Assembly: GCA_905220665.1 (NCBI GenBank)
Contig: CAJNAR010000031.1
Coordinates: 98,443 to 162,442 of the forward strand
DNA from: Albugo candida
Lineage: Eukaryota > Oomycota > Peronosporomycetes > Albuginales > Albuginaceae
Direction of reading: 5' to 3'
Length of the DNA: 64,000 nucleotides
The notes under the pieces were generated by a model. That model had not been told where the DNA came from. It saw nothing but the letters and a program-made list of their open reading frames with translations, and did not search any database. Position 1 is the first letter of the stretch, and every line of letters starts with the position of its first letter. Both the position numbers and the translations under genes were made by a program. Shown here one piece after another: positions 21,553 to 30,800 of this stretch.

Positions 21553-23110
21553 CTCAATTACAAAGAGGCCTTGATTTCTATTCCCGCGAAAATGAAGGCT
21601 AGGCTCGCAACATGCTTTTTCAAAATTGGACAAACTTGCTTTGAATTCTTGTTTCTTTTTTCTGCGAAATGCCGTCTCGATCTAATCACAAACTGTCTCC
21701 ACTTGGAGACATATCGAATTCGCGATCAATATTGACCGACTTTATTCGAGTCAACACTGTCACTATTGTGGCGGCTAAATATAAAGGGGAAACATGCTTC
21801 GCATGTTTACTTCTGGTGCATGAAGTATTGCTGGTTTCACCCGTGGATAATTATATCTCTGGATGGTGGAACGAAAGGAGAATATCCCGAAGTGCGAGTG
21901 TAATTGGGAAGCAACAGGAAAAAAAATACAGCACTTCAAAAAGGGTCCATTGCGACCAATACCGTACGACTGGGCCAAATCTTCATTGTAGTTGGAAGTA
22001 GATTTTTATCCCTCTGAAATGTCTCGTATCGACTCGGCGATAGAATTGTACCGCCTTCCGATTAAAACCGCGGAGAAAGAATAAGAAGTTACAACGTTTT
22101 CAACATACTTAATTATGACTATTCTATAAAGACGGCAAGGAACCACGAACAGTTACCTCGCATTGCGCCTTTGTCGCTTAAAATATGTTTACTAACGCCG
22201 TAGAAATCGATTATGTGCTTAGGTGACACGTATGTACCTCTTGATGCAATACAACACTCCGCAATGACAAACAAGGTGACTATTCTCCGCTCCACTCTAC
22301 GAACTAAAATCTTCCACCACAAGTGTCTAAAGAGTAAAATCGCATCGCTAGTCGTCCTGCTACACGCTGCAAGCTGCACGAAAAGTCGCAGTCACATTGG
22401 ACGATGAGAGGACCTGGAGATGCTGTCGTCAACCTGCGTCAGACGAGTCATGTGGCGGCGTCAGAAAGAGCTCAGCAATCGAAAAGAGTAGCATGTTGCT
22501 ATAAGGAATGCGCAGTGCGTTTGCAGAAAGCGATATAGCCAACTTGAACGCTGATACTGCTGGACAACGCATTGTTGCTGCCGTCAGACAGAAGTCACAC
22601 TTGCAACAGTAAGATGCCGAGACGATCCAAGCATTCGAGATAAGATGAGATGGCATTACACTGTCGATAGGCTTAATGAGAAGTTGGAGTACAAAGCTCA
22701 AAACGAGAACATCTGAAGAGGATTGGACTGTCTCTTCGTTGTCGATGTACAGACTGATATGACGCGGGGAAATGAGCGTGGGCAACTGTGATGTGGACGA
22801 CAATCGTCACTGAGAACGGAATGATGGCATCAGCGAGCTCTGTTGCGGTCGGAAATGCAAGCTTTTGCAATGACCGCACAGCGGGGTCCAAAGCGAGAGT
22901 CCAGATAAAGAAAGAATATATCCTGATGATGTCTGATGCAACTCGGTGATTGGCATGTGCATTACCGAAGCGATTTCGCACTTGACTGACAGCCCTGTAG
23001 CACCGTACCTACGACCCATACTTTGACGTAGCACCATTTGCATTAAATCCACTGTTTTCAGTGCCTAAAACATTCATTGTATTTTATTTATTCAAATGCA
23101 ATGCAATTGA
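21553..23110. other. Gene-poor spacer before calmodulin 2
   Basis: Frames at 21669-22001 (plus) and at 22429-22803, 22673-22981 and 22807-23052 (minus) overlap each other in different frames. The minus set includes a hydrophobic stretch, but nothing is recognisable. I call no gene here. Confidence 0.35.
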
Positions 23111-23157
23111 CTACATATGTAATAATCCGTAGAAGTTTTGGTTTTATCCAGCGACAC
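23111..23157 (+). promoter_or_regulatory. Calmodulin-type promoter element, copy 2
   Basis: The block has CTACATATGTAATAAT, a short spacer, then GTTTTGGTTTTATCCAGCG and ACAC. It is nearly identical to the block before calmodulin 4 and to the inverted one before calmodulin 5. Confidence 0.65.
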
Positions 23158-23278
23158 GAAATCACTGAGATTTTGTATGCTGTGAATTCAAGGGACCAAC
23201 TCCTTTACTGAATCGGTCTAAAATTTGACAAATGTTGATTTGTGCATTTCTGTCGCTCAATTCATATCTCAATCAGCA

Positions 23279-23728
23279 ATGGCCGAGCAATTATCTGAAG
23301 AACAAATTGGCGAATTCAAAGAAGCGTTCTCGCTTTTTGACAAAGACGCCGATGGAATGATTACCACCAAAGAGCTTGGAACGGTGATGCGTTCCTTGGG
23401 ACAAAATCCAACAGAAGCGGAACTACAGGACATGATTAACGAAGTAGATGCCGATGGTAATGGAACTATCGATTTTCCAGAATTTCTAACGATTATGTCG
23501 CGCAAAATGAAAGACACCGATTCGGAAGAAGAGATTTATGAAGCATTTAAAGTTTTTGACAAAGACGAGAACGGGTTTATATCAGCGGCTGAGCTTCGCC
23601 ACATTATGACAAATTTGGGGGAGAAACTGACGGACGAAGAGGTTGATGAAATGATCCGGGAAGCGGATATCAATGGTGATGGACAAATCAACTATGAAGA
23701 ATTCATCAAAAAGATGATGTCTAATTGA
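23279..23728 (+). CDS. Calmodulin, copy 2
   Basis: 149 residues from the ATG at 23279 (MAEQLSEEQ); the frame opens 18 codons earlier but that part is 5' leader shared with the other copies. EF-hand loops: [12 protein letters not shown] (Gly to Ala at position 4), [24 protein letters not shown] and [12 protein letters not shown] (Asn at the third ligand position). All four loops keep the -z Glu, so calcium binding should persist, with altered affinity in loop 4. The EF2-EF3 linker helix ends [11 protein letters not shown]. No intron. It is followed 166 bp later by the roadblock light chain gene. Confidence 0.95.
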   Translation: MAEQLSEEQIGEFKEAFSLFDKDADGMITTKELGTVMRSLGQNPTEAELQDMINEVDADGNGTIDFPEFLTIMSRKMKDTDSEEEIYEAFKVFDKDENGFISAAELRHIMTNLGEKLTDEEVDEMIREADINGDGQINYEEFIKKMMSN

Positions 23729-23762
23729 GTTATAGATTGAGTCTAGTATCAAAAGTTGTCTG

Positions 23763-23770
23763 AATACAGC
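23763..23770 (+). promoter_or_regulatory. Shared 3' element AATACAGC, calmodulin 2
   Basis: About 35 nt after the stop, in the context GTCTGAATACAGCC. Same placement as in the other four copies. Confidence 0.45.
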
Positions 23771-23894
23771 CATAAGAATTCAATTCGTCGTGTAGTGTGA
23801 TTCTGCTCGAGCTGACAATGTTCCATTGGTCGCCGGCATTTGAGTATAATTAAGTGACGCTTGACTGATTCTAAGAAACCTCATTGCCGTCAGT

Positions 23895-24314
23895 ATGGCG
23901 GCAAACATACCAAATGAAATCGACGAAGCGATCAAGCAATTGAAAAGTAAACCTGGCTTCGCAGCATATCTTATCATGAGCAATGATGGAATTGTTGTGC
24001 GGTATGAAAACTTGGAATACCGTGAAGCTGTCATGTACGCATACCATGTCTTGGCTCTTTATGCACGAGCACGAAAACAAGTGGCAAAGATTATGGGTTC
24101 TACTCTGCAAGAAAGTGAAGAGATGGAATGGCTTCGTTTGAAAACAAAACTTCATGAGATGATCATTGCTCAGCATCTCCGTTACACCCTAGTTGTCCTG
24201 CAGACCTTTGAGGATACTGTCATTACTCCAGATGTAAGTGTGGCGCGTGGGGTGAGCGCGTTGGAAGAGCCTAAAGAAAAACAAGATGACAAAAGTGAGC
24301 CAAAATCCGCTTAA
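23895..24314 (+). CDS. Dynein light chain, roadblock/LC7 family
   Basis: A 139-residue protein. Residues 1-100 fit the roadblock/LC7 fold: an N-terminal helix (IPNEIDEAIKQLKSKPGF), the strand AAYLIMSNDGIVVRYE, a long central helix, and the strand pair ending in LRYTLVVLQTFED. LC7 proteins dimerise and bind the dynein intermediate chain, in both cytoplasmic and axonemal motors. The acidic/basic tail after residue 115 is not conserved. It lies just downstream of calmodulin 2. Decayed copies of it follow calmodulins 1, 3 and 4, so the pair was duplicated as a unit and only this light chain survived. No intron. Confidence 0.9.
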   Translation: MAANIPNEIDEAIKQLKSKPGFAAYLIMSNDGIVVRYENLEYREAVMYAYHVLALYARARKQVAKIMGSTLQESEEMEWLRLKTKLHEMIIAQHLRYTLVVLQTFEDTVITPDVSVARGVSALEEPKEKQDDKSEPKSA

Positions 24315-24703
24315 TCAAATTCCTCGCTAGGAGACTCAATCCTATTGGTATGCCCCGTTAAAGCACATCATAATTGACATGTTAGCGTCATTCATCCGCG
24401 CCAAAAAACATAAAACATCAGCACGACTACCATGTATCTTGATCTCCAGTCCGTCAAGAAATGCGTCTTTATTCTGATCCTTGGTAACAAAAAAAGAAAA
24501 TCTCTATGTATACATCGCAATTCAATTCTGTGTAAGCTTTTCATTTCAAGATGCGACCTGATTTTAAACCATGCAGTGTGAATGCAATCTTGCGATAGTC
24601 AGTGATGTAAGTTAAGCTTATAAAGCGCTCAAATGTCAGCTTTCATTGTCGGATGATAACTTGCGTCTCGTAATGTTCATAATGCCCTTTGTGAACTTTG
24701 TTT
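24315..24703. other. Convergent spacer, no gene seen
   Basis: It holds the 3' ends of the roadblock gene (plus) and the KIX gene (minus). Nothing else is visible. Confidence 0.4.
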
Positions 24704-26011
24704 TCACTGATGAGCTGTTGATTCGAGTAGTTGCTGCGTCAGGCGTGATACCTTCATCTCTAATTCATATTTCTCATGCATCGTTTGCTGGAGTAGTCGA
24801 CGCAAGTTCTGATTTTCTATCTCGTACATCTCGATACTTTTAGTTGGCCGACTGACTTGCAAAAGACTGGGATTGATATGCTCGTGATTCTCAGCAGTAG
24901 AATATGGCGCTGAAGTGGTATGAGTTGCTCGATTCAAAGTGTGAATAGGCTCTACCGTCGAATACATTCGTTGTGATGTTGCATTGGGCACATGAGAAGT
25001 GCTACGAACAGACGAGGTATTTCGTGCTAAATTGAATTTGACTGTCGGAAGTAGCGTCGGTAGTGCTGCGTCACGCACAGTTTTGTGGTCGCTTGGTACC
25101 GATGAGGTTGTATTGTGATGCAAAGATGGCTGCTTTGTAGATGTGACAGTTTCCACTATAGTTTCCTTCGGTAAAAGTGATGCATCACGACTTGACTCAG
25201 TCGTGACGCAGGATGCCAGTTTTCGCCTTTTTTTCAAGGTGTTCGTATCAAAGATGGCTTCTTCATCCTTTTTTCCCACTGGAGTGCACTTCAGCGCCGT
25301 CCTATCCGCAACTGATCGAAGCGAGGCCAGCACGGCAGCGGAAACATCGTATGATGTGTCTAGTGCGGGGTTCTCTTGCGGTAGCACACAGCAATCCTCT
25401 TCAGTAGAGAAAAAACTCAATGGAACCGAATCAGTTTTCTTATTGAGCTGTTTCAAGGCTCCGCGTATTATTTCTCGCAAGGAATGCCCATATGCTCGCA
25501 ATTTCGACGTCGGTAAGCCACAATTAGAAACATCGCCCGCTTTTATTGCCAGTTCGGAAATATTGGCAAGCTGACTGTTCTCAAGTACCTCATGAGGCTC
25601 TACATTTTGTTCCTCAACGATATGTGCACGCCAGCTCTGTAAGCGCTTATAGACGTATTCCACGTGCTGTATCTCTTCCTTGCAATCGGTTCTCTTCTCT
25701 TTGCCTAATAGCGAATCTTGACTCATGCACTTGAGGTGTCGCAATCGTTCATTCAAGGTCTTTGTGTCCAGATGTTCCCGCTCGCTTTCGGCTTTTTGAA
25801 AGAGAACATTCTCCAAACGTTGTGACAATGCTGGCAGTTTATTTCGAATTGTAGAGGGTGCCTTGGGCTTTCTACTCTCCAACAGAGCTTGTATTTCAAC
25901 GCGGATTCGCTCACGACAACGATTGAGATCTGGTCGCTGTCTCCAGTCTTCTTTCTGATTCGTAGGATACGCTGAGGATTGTGAGGTTGCTACGTTTTCT
26001 TTTTCAATCAT
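24704..26011 (-). CDS. KIX-domain protein with C-terminal coiled coil
   Basis: 435 residues from the ATG at 26011; the frame extends upstream only to a non-ATG codon. Residues 22-95 resemble a KIX domain of the MED15/p300 kind: DWRQRPDLNRCRERIRVEI, then LPALSQRLENVLFQKAESER in the helix that in MED15 reads with a similar R-E pattern, then LNERLRHL. KIX domains bind activation-domain helices, so a transcriptional co-activator role is likely. The middle is S/T-rich and disordered with a KKRRK cluster (nuclear signal) near residue 262. The last 40 residues form a leucine-rich coiled coil (NLRRLLQQTMHEKYELEMKV). No glutamine-rich Mediator region is seen, so MED15 identity is open. Confidence 0.65.
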   Translation of the reverse strand: MIEKENVATSQSSAYPTNQKEDWRQRPDLNRCRERIRVEIQALLESRKPKAPSTIRNKLPALSQRLENVLFQKAESEREHLDTKTLNERLRHLKCMSQDSLLGKEKRTDCKEEIQHVEYVYKRLQSWRAHIVEEQNVEPHEVLENSQLANISELAIKAGDVSNCGLPTSKLRAYGHSLREIIRGALKQLNKKTDSVPLSFFSTEEDCCVLPQENPALDTSYDVSAAVLASLRSVADRTALKCTPVGKKDEEAIFDTNTLKKRRKLASCVTTESSRDASLLPKETIVETVTSTKQPSLHHNTTSSVPSDHKTVRDAALPTLLPTVKFNLARNTSSVRSTSHVPNATSQRMYSTVEPIHTLNRATHTTSAPYSTAENHEHINPSLLQVSRPTKSIEMYEIENQNLRRLLQQTMHEKYELEMKVSRLTQQLLESTAHQ

Positions 26012-26762
26012 AAGTACAGCTATATGGTAACTGCAGAAAGGTATCAATCAGCGCAATTGCATTGCCGATAGCGATTCACGTGCACGCAAACGCAAATCGA
26101 ATTTGATTTGGAAATCAAGTGACGAATGTCGCGTCACTGAATTTGGTTATTTATGGCACCAAACGAGACTTAACTAAATCTAATATATTGCGATAAGCTT
26201 ATGTTCGATCACTTGGCTCAGATTTTGTGCACAAAATAGTGTCTGTATTAACGTTAGAACGAAATTGGTATCAAAGGAGATGACTAACGGTGACTTTGCA
26301 CGGTTCACTCCACCCAATCTGAATTTTGACGAATCGTGTTTTTCCGTATAGCAGACGATTTAATGTAGTAATGTGGGACCCGATTCTCCTGTTGGCAATG
26401 CCGATGCGCTGTTACTGCGCGTTACGTTCGCGGTCCAGCATAGCGGATGGCTCATCCAATTATCTTGATGCGAGAATACTCATCATTTGATTTTGCGGAA
26501 AGCAGGGAAATGATCTGGTCGAGAAATATAGAAAGCCTGTGTTGCTGATCACAGACTGGTGGACTGGGTGACACGGTCGCTAATTTGACACGTTAATCGT
26601 TACGAAACTTATGACGCGGACATTTTTTATATTAAGACTAACATCCAGAAACGTTTCGTTCGATTGGAAGCTAGTACCCAAATAGAATTTCGCAAATTTC
26701 GACAGCACTGTCGCATTGGTTTCTGCGTGCAAAAAGATGCCATTTTTTAATTTACACAAGAA
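26012..26762. other. Divergent spacer, no gene seen
   Basis: 750 bp between the KIX gene and the secreted protein gene. Short frames only. Promoters of both neighbours must lie here. Confidence 0.4.
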
Positions 26763-27410
26763 ATGCTGAGCCGATTTTGTTTGGGGTTCTTCTTCCTTGT
26801 ACTGCACGCAAACGTGCCAAGCTCTGGATCGATTTCCACGTTAAAAGCCAAATCGAAAAATAATGCCTATTTGAGAGGTTTGCCATCGATTGGGACAGCG
26901 ATGAGACCCGAGAGTACGTTCCATCGCAATCTGAGTTATGGAGCAAATGATACAGTGGCAAATGGAAAAAAAGGTAACGCTGTCCTACCGGTGCAGAATA
27001 AGAGGTCGCTTCCTCCACCTGCAGTCACTCTCCCGGAAGAGCCATGTGTGGAGCTACCCCTTTTGGAAGACGACTGCGAAGAGATCGTGTTGAAAGAAGA
27101 AGTGGAATGTGAAGAAATAGTGCTGAAAGCTGATCCTCTTGAAGGAGGTTCAATTGGTGGTGGAGCTTTACGCACAGACGAATTGATTCTCAAGGATAAA
27201 GTGACAGATCAAAACATGAAAATTGTACCCAGCACAAACGTCACAAACGTCACAAACGTGTCCTCAGTTTCAAACAACACGACAATTCAGAAAGTGGTAA
27301 CGAATACGAGCATCACAAATCCCGCATCGGCTAAAAAAACACAGGAACCCGACTCAGCCACTGACAATGTTGACACATTCGCGTCCGATTTACTGAATTT
27401 TGGCAGCTGA
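26763..27410 (+). CDS. Small secreted acidic protein, candidate effector or surface protein
   Basis: 215 residues with a clear signal peptide (MLSRFCLGFFFLVLHANVPS). The mature part is disordered in composition. It has a duplicated heptamer CEEIVLK at about residues 104 and 117 in a strongly acidic stretch, a glycine patch, and an Asn/Thr/Val run with overlapping N-glycosylation sequons (NVTNVTNVSSVSNNTT, about 169-184). There is no membrane helix after the signal. No RxLR-EER, LxLFLAK or CHxC motif is visible, although YLRGLPS occurs near residue 36. Family unknown. A surface or effector role is inference from secretion and composition alone. Confidence 0.65.
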   Translation: MLSRFCLGFFFLVLHANVPSSGSISTLKAKSKNNAYLRGLPSIGTAMRPESTFHRNLSYGANDTVANGKKGNAVLPVQNKRSLPPPAVTLPEEPCVELPLLEDDCEEIVLKEEVECEEIVLKADPLEGGSIGGGALRTDELILKDKVTDQNMKIVPSTNVTNVTNVSSVSNNTTIQKVVTNTSITNPASAKKTQEPDSATDNVDTFASDLLNFGS

Positions 27411-27895
27411 ATAGCTCTCTAGCTACTAAACCATCTCCTATTCATTCTCGTCTCAAGTCATTTATGTTATGTATACATAGTTTTTGCACAAAATAATACA
27501 ATTAACTACGAGATCAAGTCACTGAACCTGCTTCCCTTCACAACGTTGTATCGTTTGCCCGCATGAAATCCATATCTTTCACCTCAAGATCTACAAGATT
27601 CCTATCTTCGAATCACATAGGAACGCACACGCTCCTTTCAATAAAGCGTTACGTTGTAAGAGAAGAAAAAATTGCATCCCGAACCGCGTGGTACTCCAAG
27701 TCTTCTGATCTGCTCGGATTGGGTAATAAACACTTTTTGGTCACTTTTGCTTGCTCCACGCATTCCATTCGGCTGATAGAACACACGTCCATGAATTTAT
27801 ATGTCATTCGATATTTGCGATGCCGCGTTTAGATTGACGATTGGTCAGCATATTTCACTAAACGATTTGCTATCCTTCCGACACATTCAAACAGC
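27411..27895. other. Spacer before the NPC1 gene, no gene seen
   Basis: An 89-codon plus frame at 27563-27832 has no recognisable product. Probably promoter and UTR sequence. Confidence 0.4.
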
Positions 27896-30800
27896 ATGTG
27901 GCTGTTTCTAGCCGTCACAATCGCGATTTGTTTGCCGAGCTTTCGTGCCTGGATGGAAGTTCTCTTCGCTAAGCTCGCCGTCGTCTTTTTCAATTCCCTA
28001 CTTCCCATATCGATCGCTGTCGCACTTATTTTCATTGCCGCATTGTACCTCCACTTTGTCGTCTTCCATGCGCCCAAAATACTGCGAGTATCGAAACCAG
28101 TCATTTCGACACGTTTGTGGAAATACCTGCTTCTGATTTCAGCATGTCCGGGATTGTATGCGTGGACGCTACAATCCCCACGCGGCTTCATTACCTCCTT
28201 ACAACGCAAGCTGACGAGCAACAGCACCATTCCTCTCGATTTGGCTCACCTTCGTCAGTATCTCACAATGTGCCCCTACTCCAAAAAAAAAGAATGCATC
28301 GAGAATCCATGGCGATTTCCCGAACTTGGACAATATACCAAAGGACCTGGCATATGTGTGGGCTTGGACGCGGTTCCTGTCAAATTTACCAGTTCTGTCG
28401 CTGCTCTTCCAACGAGATATACGCCCATTAAAGCTAAGGATGCGATTTTACGTGGATATCAAAACAAGTTTTCTCAGTGGAGCGTGAGTAATCGTGAGCA
28501 ATTTGAAGTGGATTGTCCATTGCTTTATAACCAGACGATCGCTAAAGGACAAGATTATTTGTGCTGCACCGAGTCGCAATACAAAGGGCTTCAAAGCCAA
28601 GTTCGCATGATTCCAGGGCTCTGCACTTCGTGCAAGGTGAATCTTCGTAATGTATGGTGTCAATATACGTGCAATCCAAGCAACTCGGAATTCATAGAGC
28701 CGAAATATATCCGACTCTCGTCGCCTGAAGACGACGCAAAACCTGTGGTGCCTTTTTTCGAACAAGTCACGTATTATGCTGGAGCGGACTGGATTCGTGA
28801 TCTGTACGATTACTGCAAAAAAGATGCTTCATTGGTATTCCTATGCAATCCAAACGAAGGATGCACAGATGGCTTCGGCTTGCTCAAGTTTATGGGTCAA
28901 TACAAATTTGGCTCGATCGGCTCACCCGGTCAGATTGATTTCAAGACTATGGAACAAATGAAAGAACAGCAGGTCAAAGATGATATCTGTCCTTGCGTTG
29001 GAAAGAAGGATAACTGCACAGCGCCGTTGAATCATCGATTGCAGTCGTGTGCAAATGTATGCGGATCCTTGTGTGCTGTACAACCCAACGCTGTACGAAG
29101 ATATCACGAGGCATGCTACAATCCAAACGTGACATTTGCATCATTGCCTGCCCGAGACTCATTACCAGGAGTTGATGCTCCACCAGAGAATGCCAAATGG
29201 GCTCCCATTTTGAATATGCTCCGTAAGAATCTGGAAGGAAAGATGTTTGGAGGCCTGAATCTTTTTTTGATCATATTTGGGATTATTGCTGGAGTCTGCT
29301 GTATCGCGGTGTACTTGTACGTCATGATGTTTCGTCAAAAACCACAACCAAGTGTGGATGGAAATTTCACAAGATGGAGCATTTATTCGAATGCTGCAGT
29401 GGATGAGAAGGTACTGAGTGCGACCGACCATTTTCTCATGCGATGGATGAAGATTTGGGGCTTGCTTGTCAGCACAAGACCATGGATCGTGATCTTCGTT
29501 ATGCTTGCTGTCTATACGATTTGTGCGATTGGATTATATCGCGTTCAAGTCGAGACAGATCCTGTCAAGCTTTGGGTATCCGAAAGTAATCAAGCATACA
29601 AGGAACGTGACCGATACGGAAAGATGTTTATGCCTTTTTATCGAACAGAGCAAGTGCTCATGGTGCCCAAAGATGGAGGTATCATTGGCCGTGAAGAATA
29701 TATCAAGGAATCTATACGCATACAGGAAGTAGTCGCCTCTATCACATCCACTCCACCTCCAAATTCTGCAAAATCAAGAGTTTTTCTCAAAGACATTTGC
29801 TGGAAAGCTACTGGAACGGATTGCACAGTCCAATCGATCACACAATACTTTCAGAACAGCATGCTGCATTTTCGATTTTATGAAAAGCATGGATTAGTGA
29901 TGCAGCATTTCACCAATTGCCTAAACTCACCAGCGAATGATGACGTTCGTGTTTGCAACAAACTCCAGTCTAGTGCAGCTGCATTGAATGAGTCTATTCC
30001 TCGTTCGATGCAGTATTGTCCTTGTCTGTCATCCTTTGGAGCGCCAATGAATTTGTACAATGTTTATTTGGGTGGGTATCCTTTGGCCGCCGAAACCAAT
30101 TCAACGCTTTACCTCGAAAGTGAAGCTTTTGTGTCAACAACATTGGTCTATAATTACCAAAATCCTTCTCAAAATGAGCCCGCAATAAGATGGGAACGAA
30201 GTTTTATCGAACGGATGAAACTCGAAGCCGCTTCCAACTCTTTATTCAATATTTATTTCATGGCTGAGATTTCTGTCCAGGACGAAATTTCAAAAGAGTC
30301 GACCGGAGACGCACTTCCTGCTGTGTTGAGCTACCTGCTGATGATCGTGTACGTGTGCTTGGGAATCAATCGATGGAATTTAAATCGTCAGTTTTTCATC
30401 GTTTCAAAGATCACAGTTGCATTTTTGGGTATTTCTTGCATCATTTTGGCCGTCACAGCAACGATGGGGTTTTTCTCATGGTGTGGAGTGAAATTACAAT
30501 TGGTGATAATCGAAGTGGTTCCATTCCTATCGCTCGCTATTGGTGTTGACAACATCTTCCTGTTGGTACACGCTGTCGATGAGCAGCAGCATGTTTTGCG
30601 CCAAGGAGAGCCACGTCTGTTTTTCGATATGGTTCACGAAGAGGATATCACCCGAAGGAATCAAAAGGTTGTTGGAATGGCGACCCGGCTCGTGTCGGAA
30701 GGCTTGCAGACAATTGGTCCAAGTATTGCTGTAGCGTCAATGGCAGAAGCTACTGCTTTTGCACTCGGTTGTATCTCCAGCATGCCGGCAGTTCGCTATT

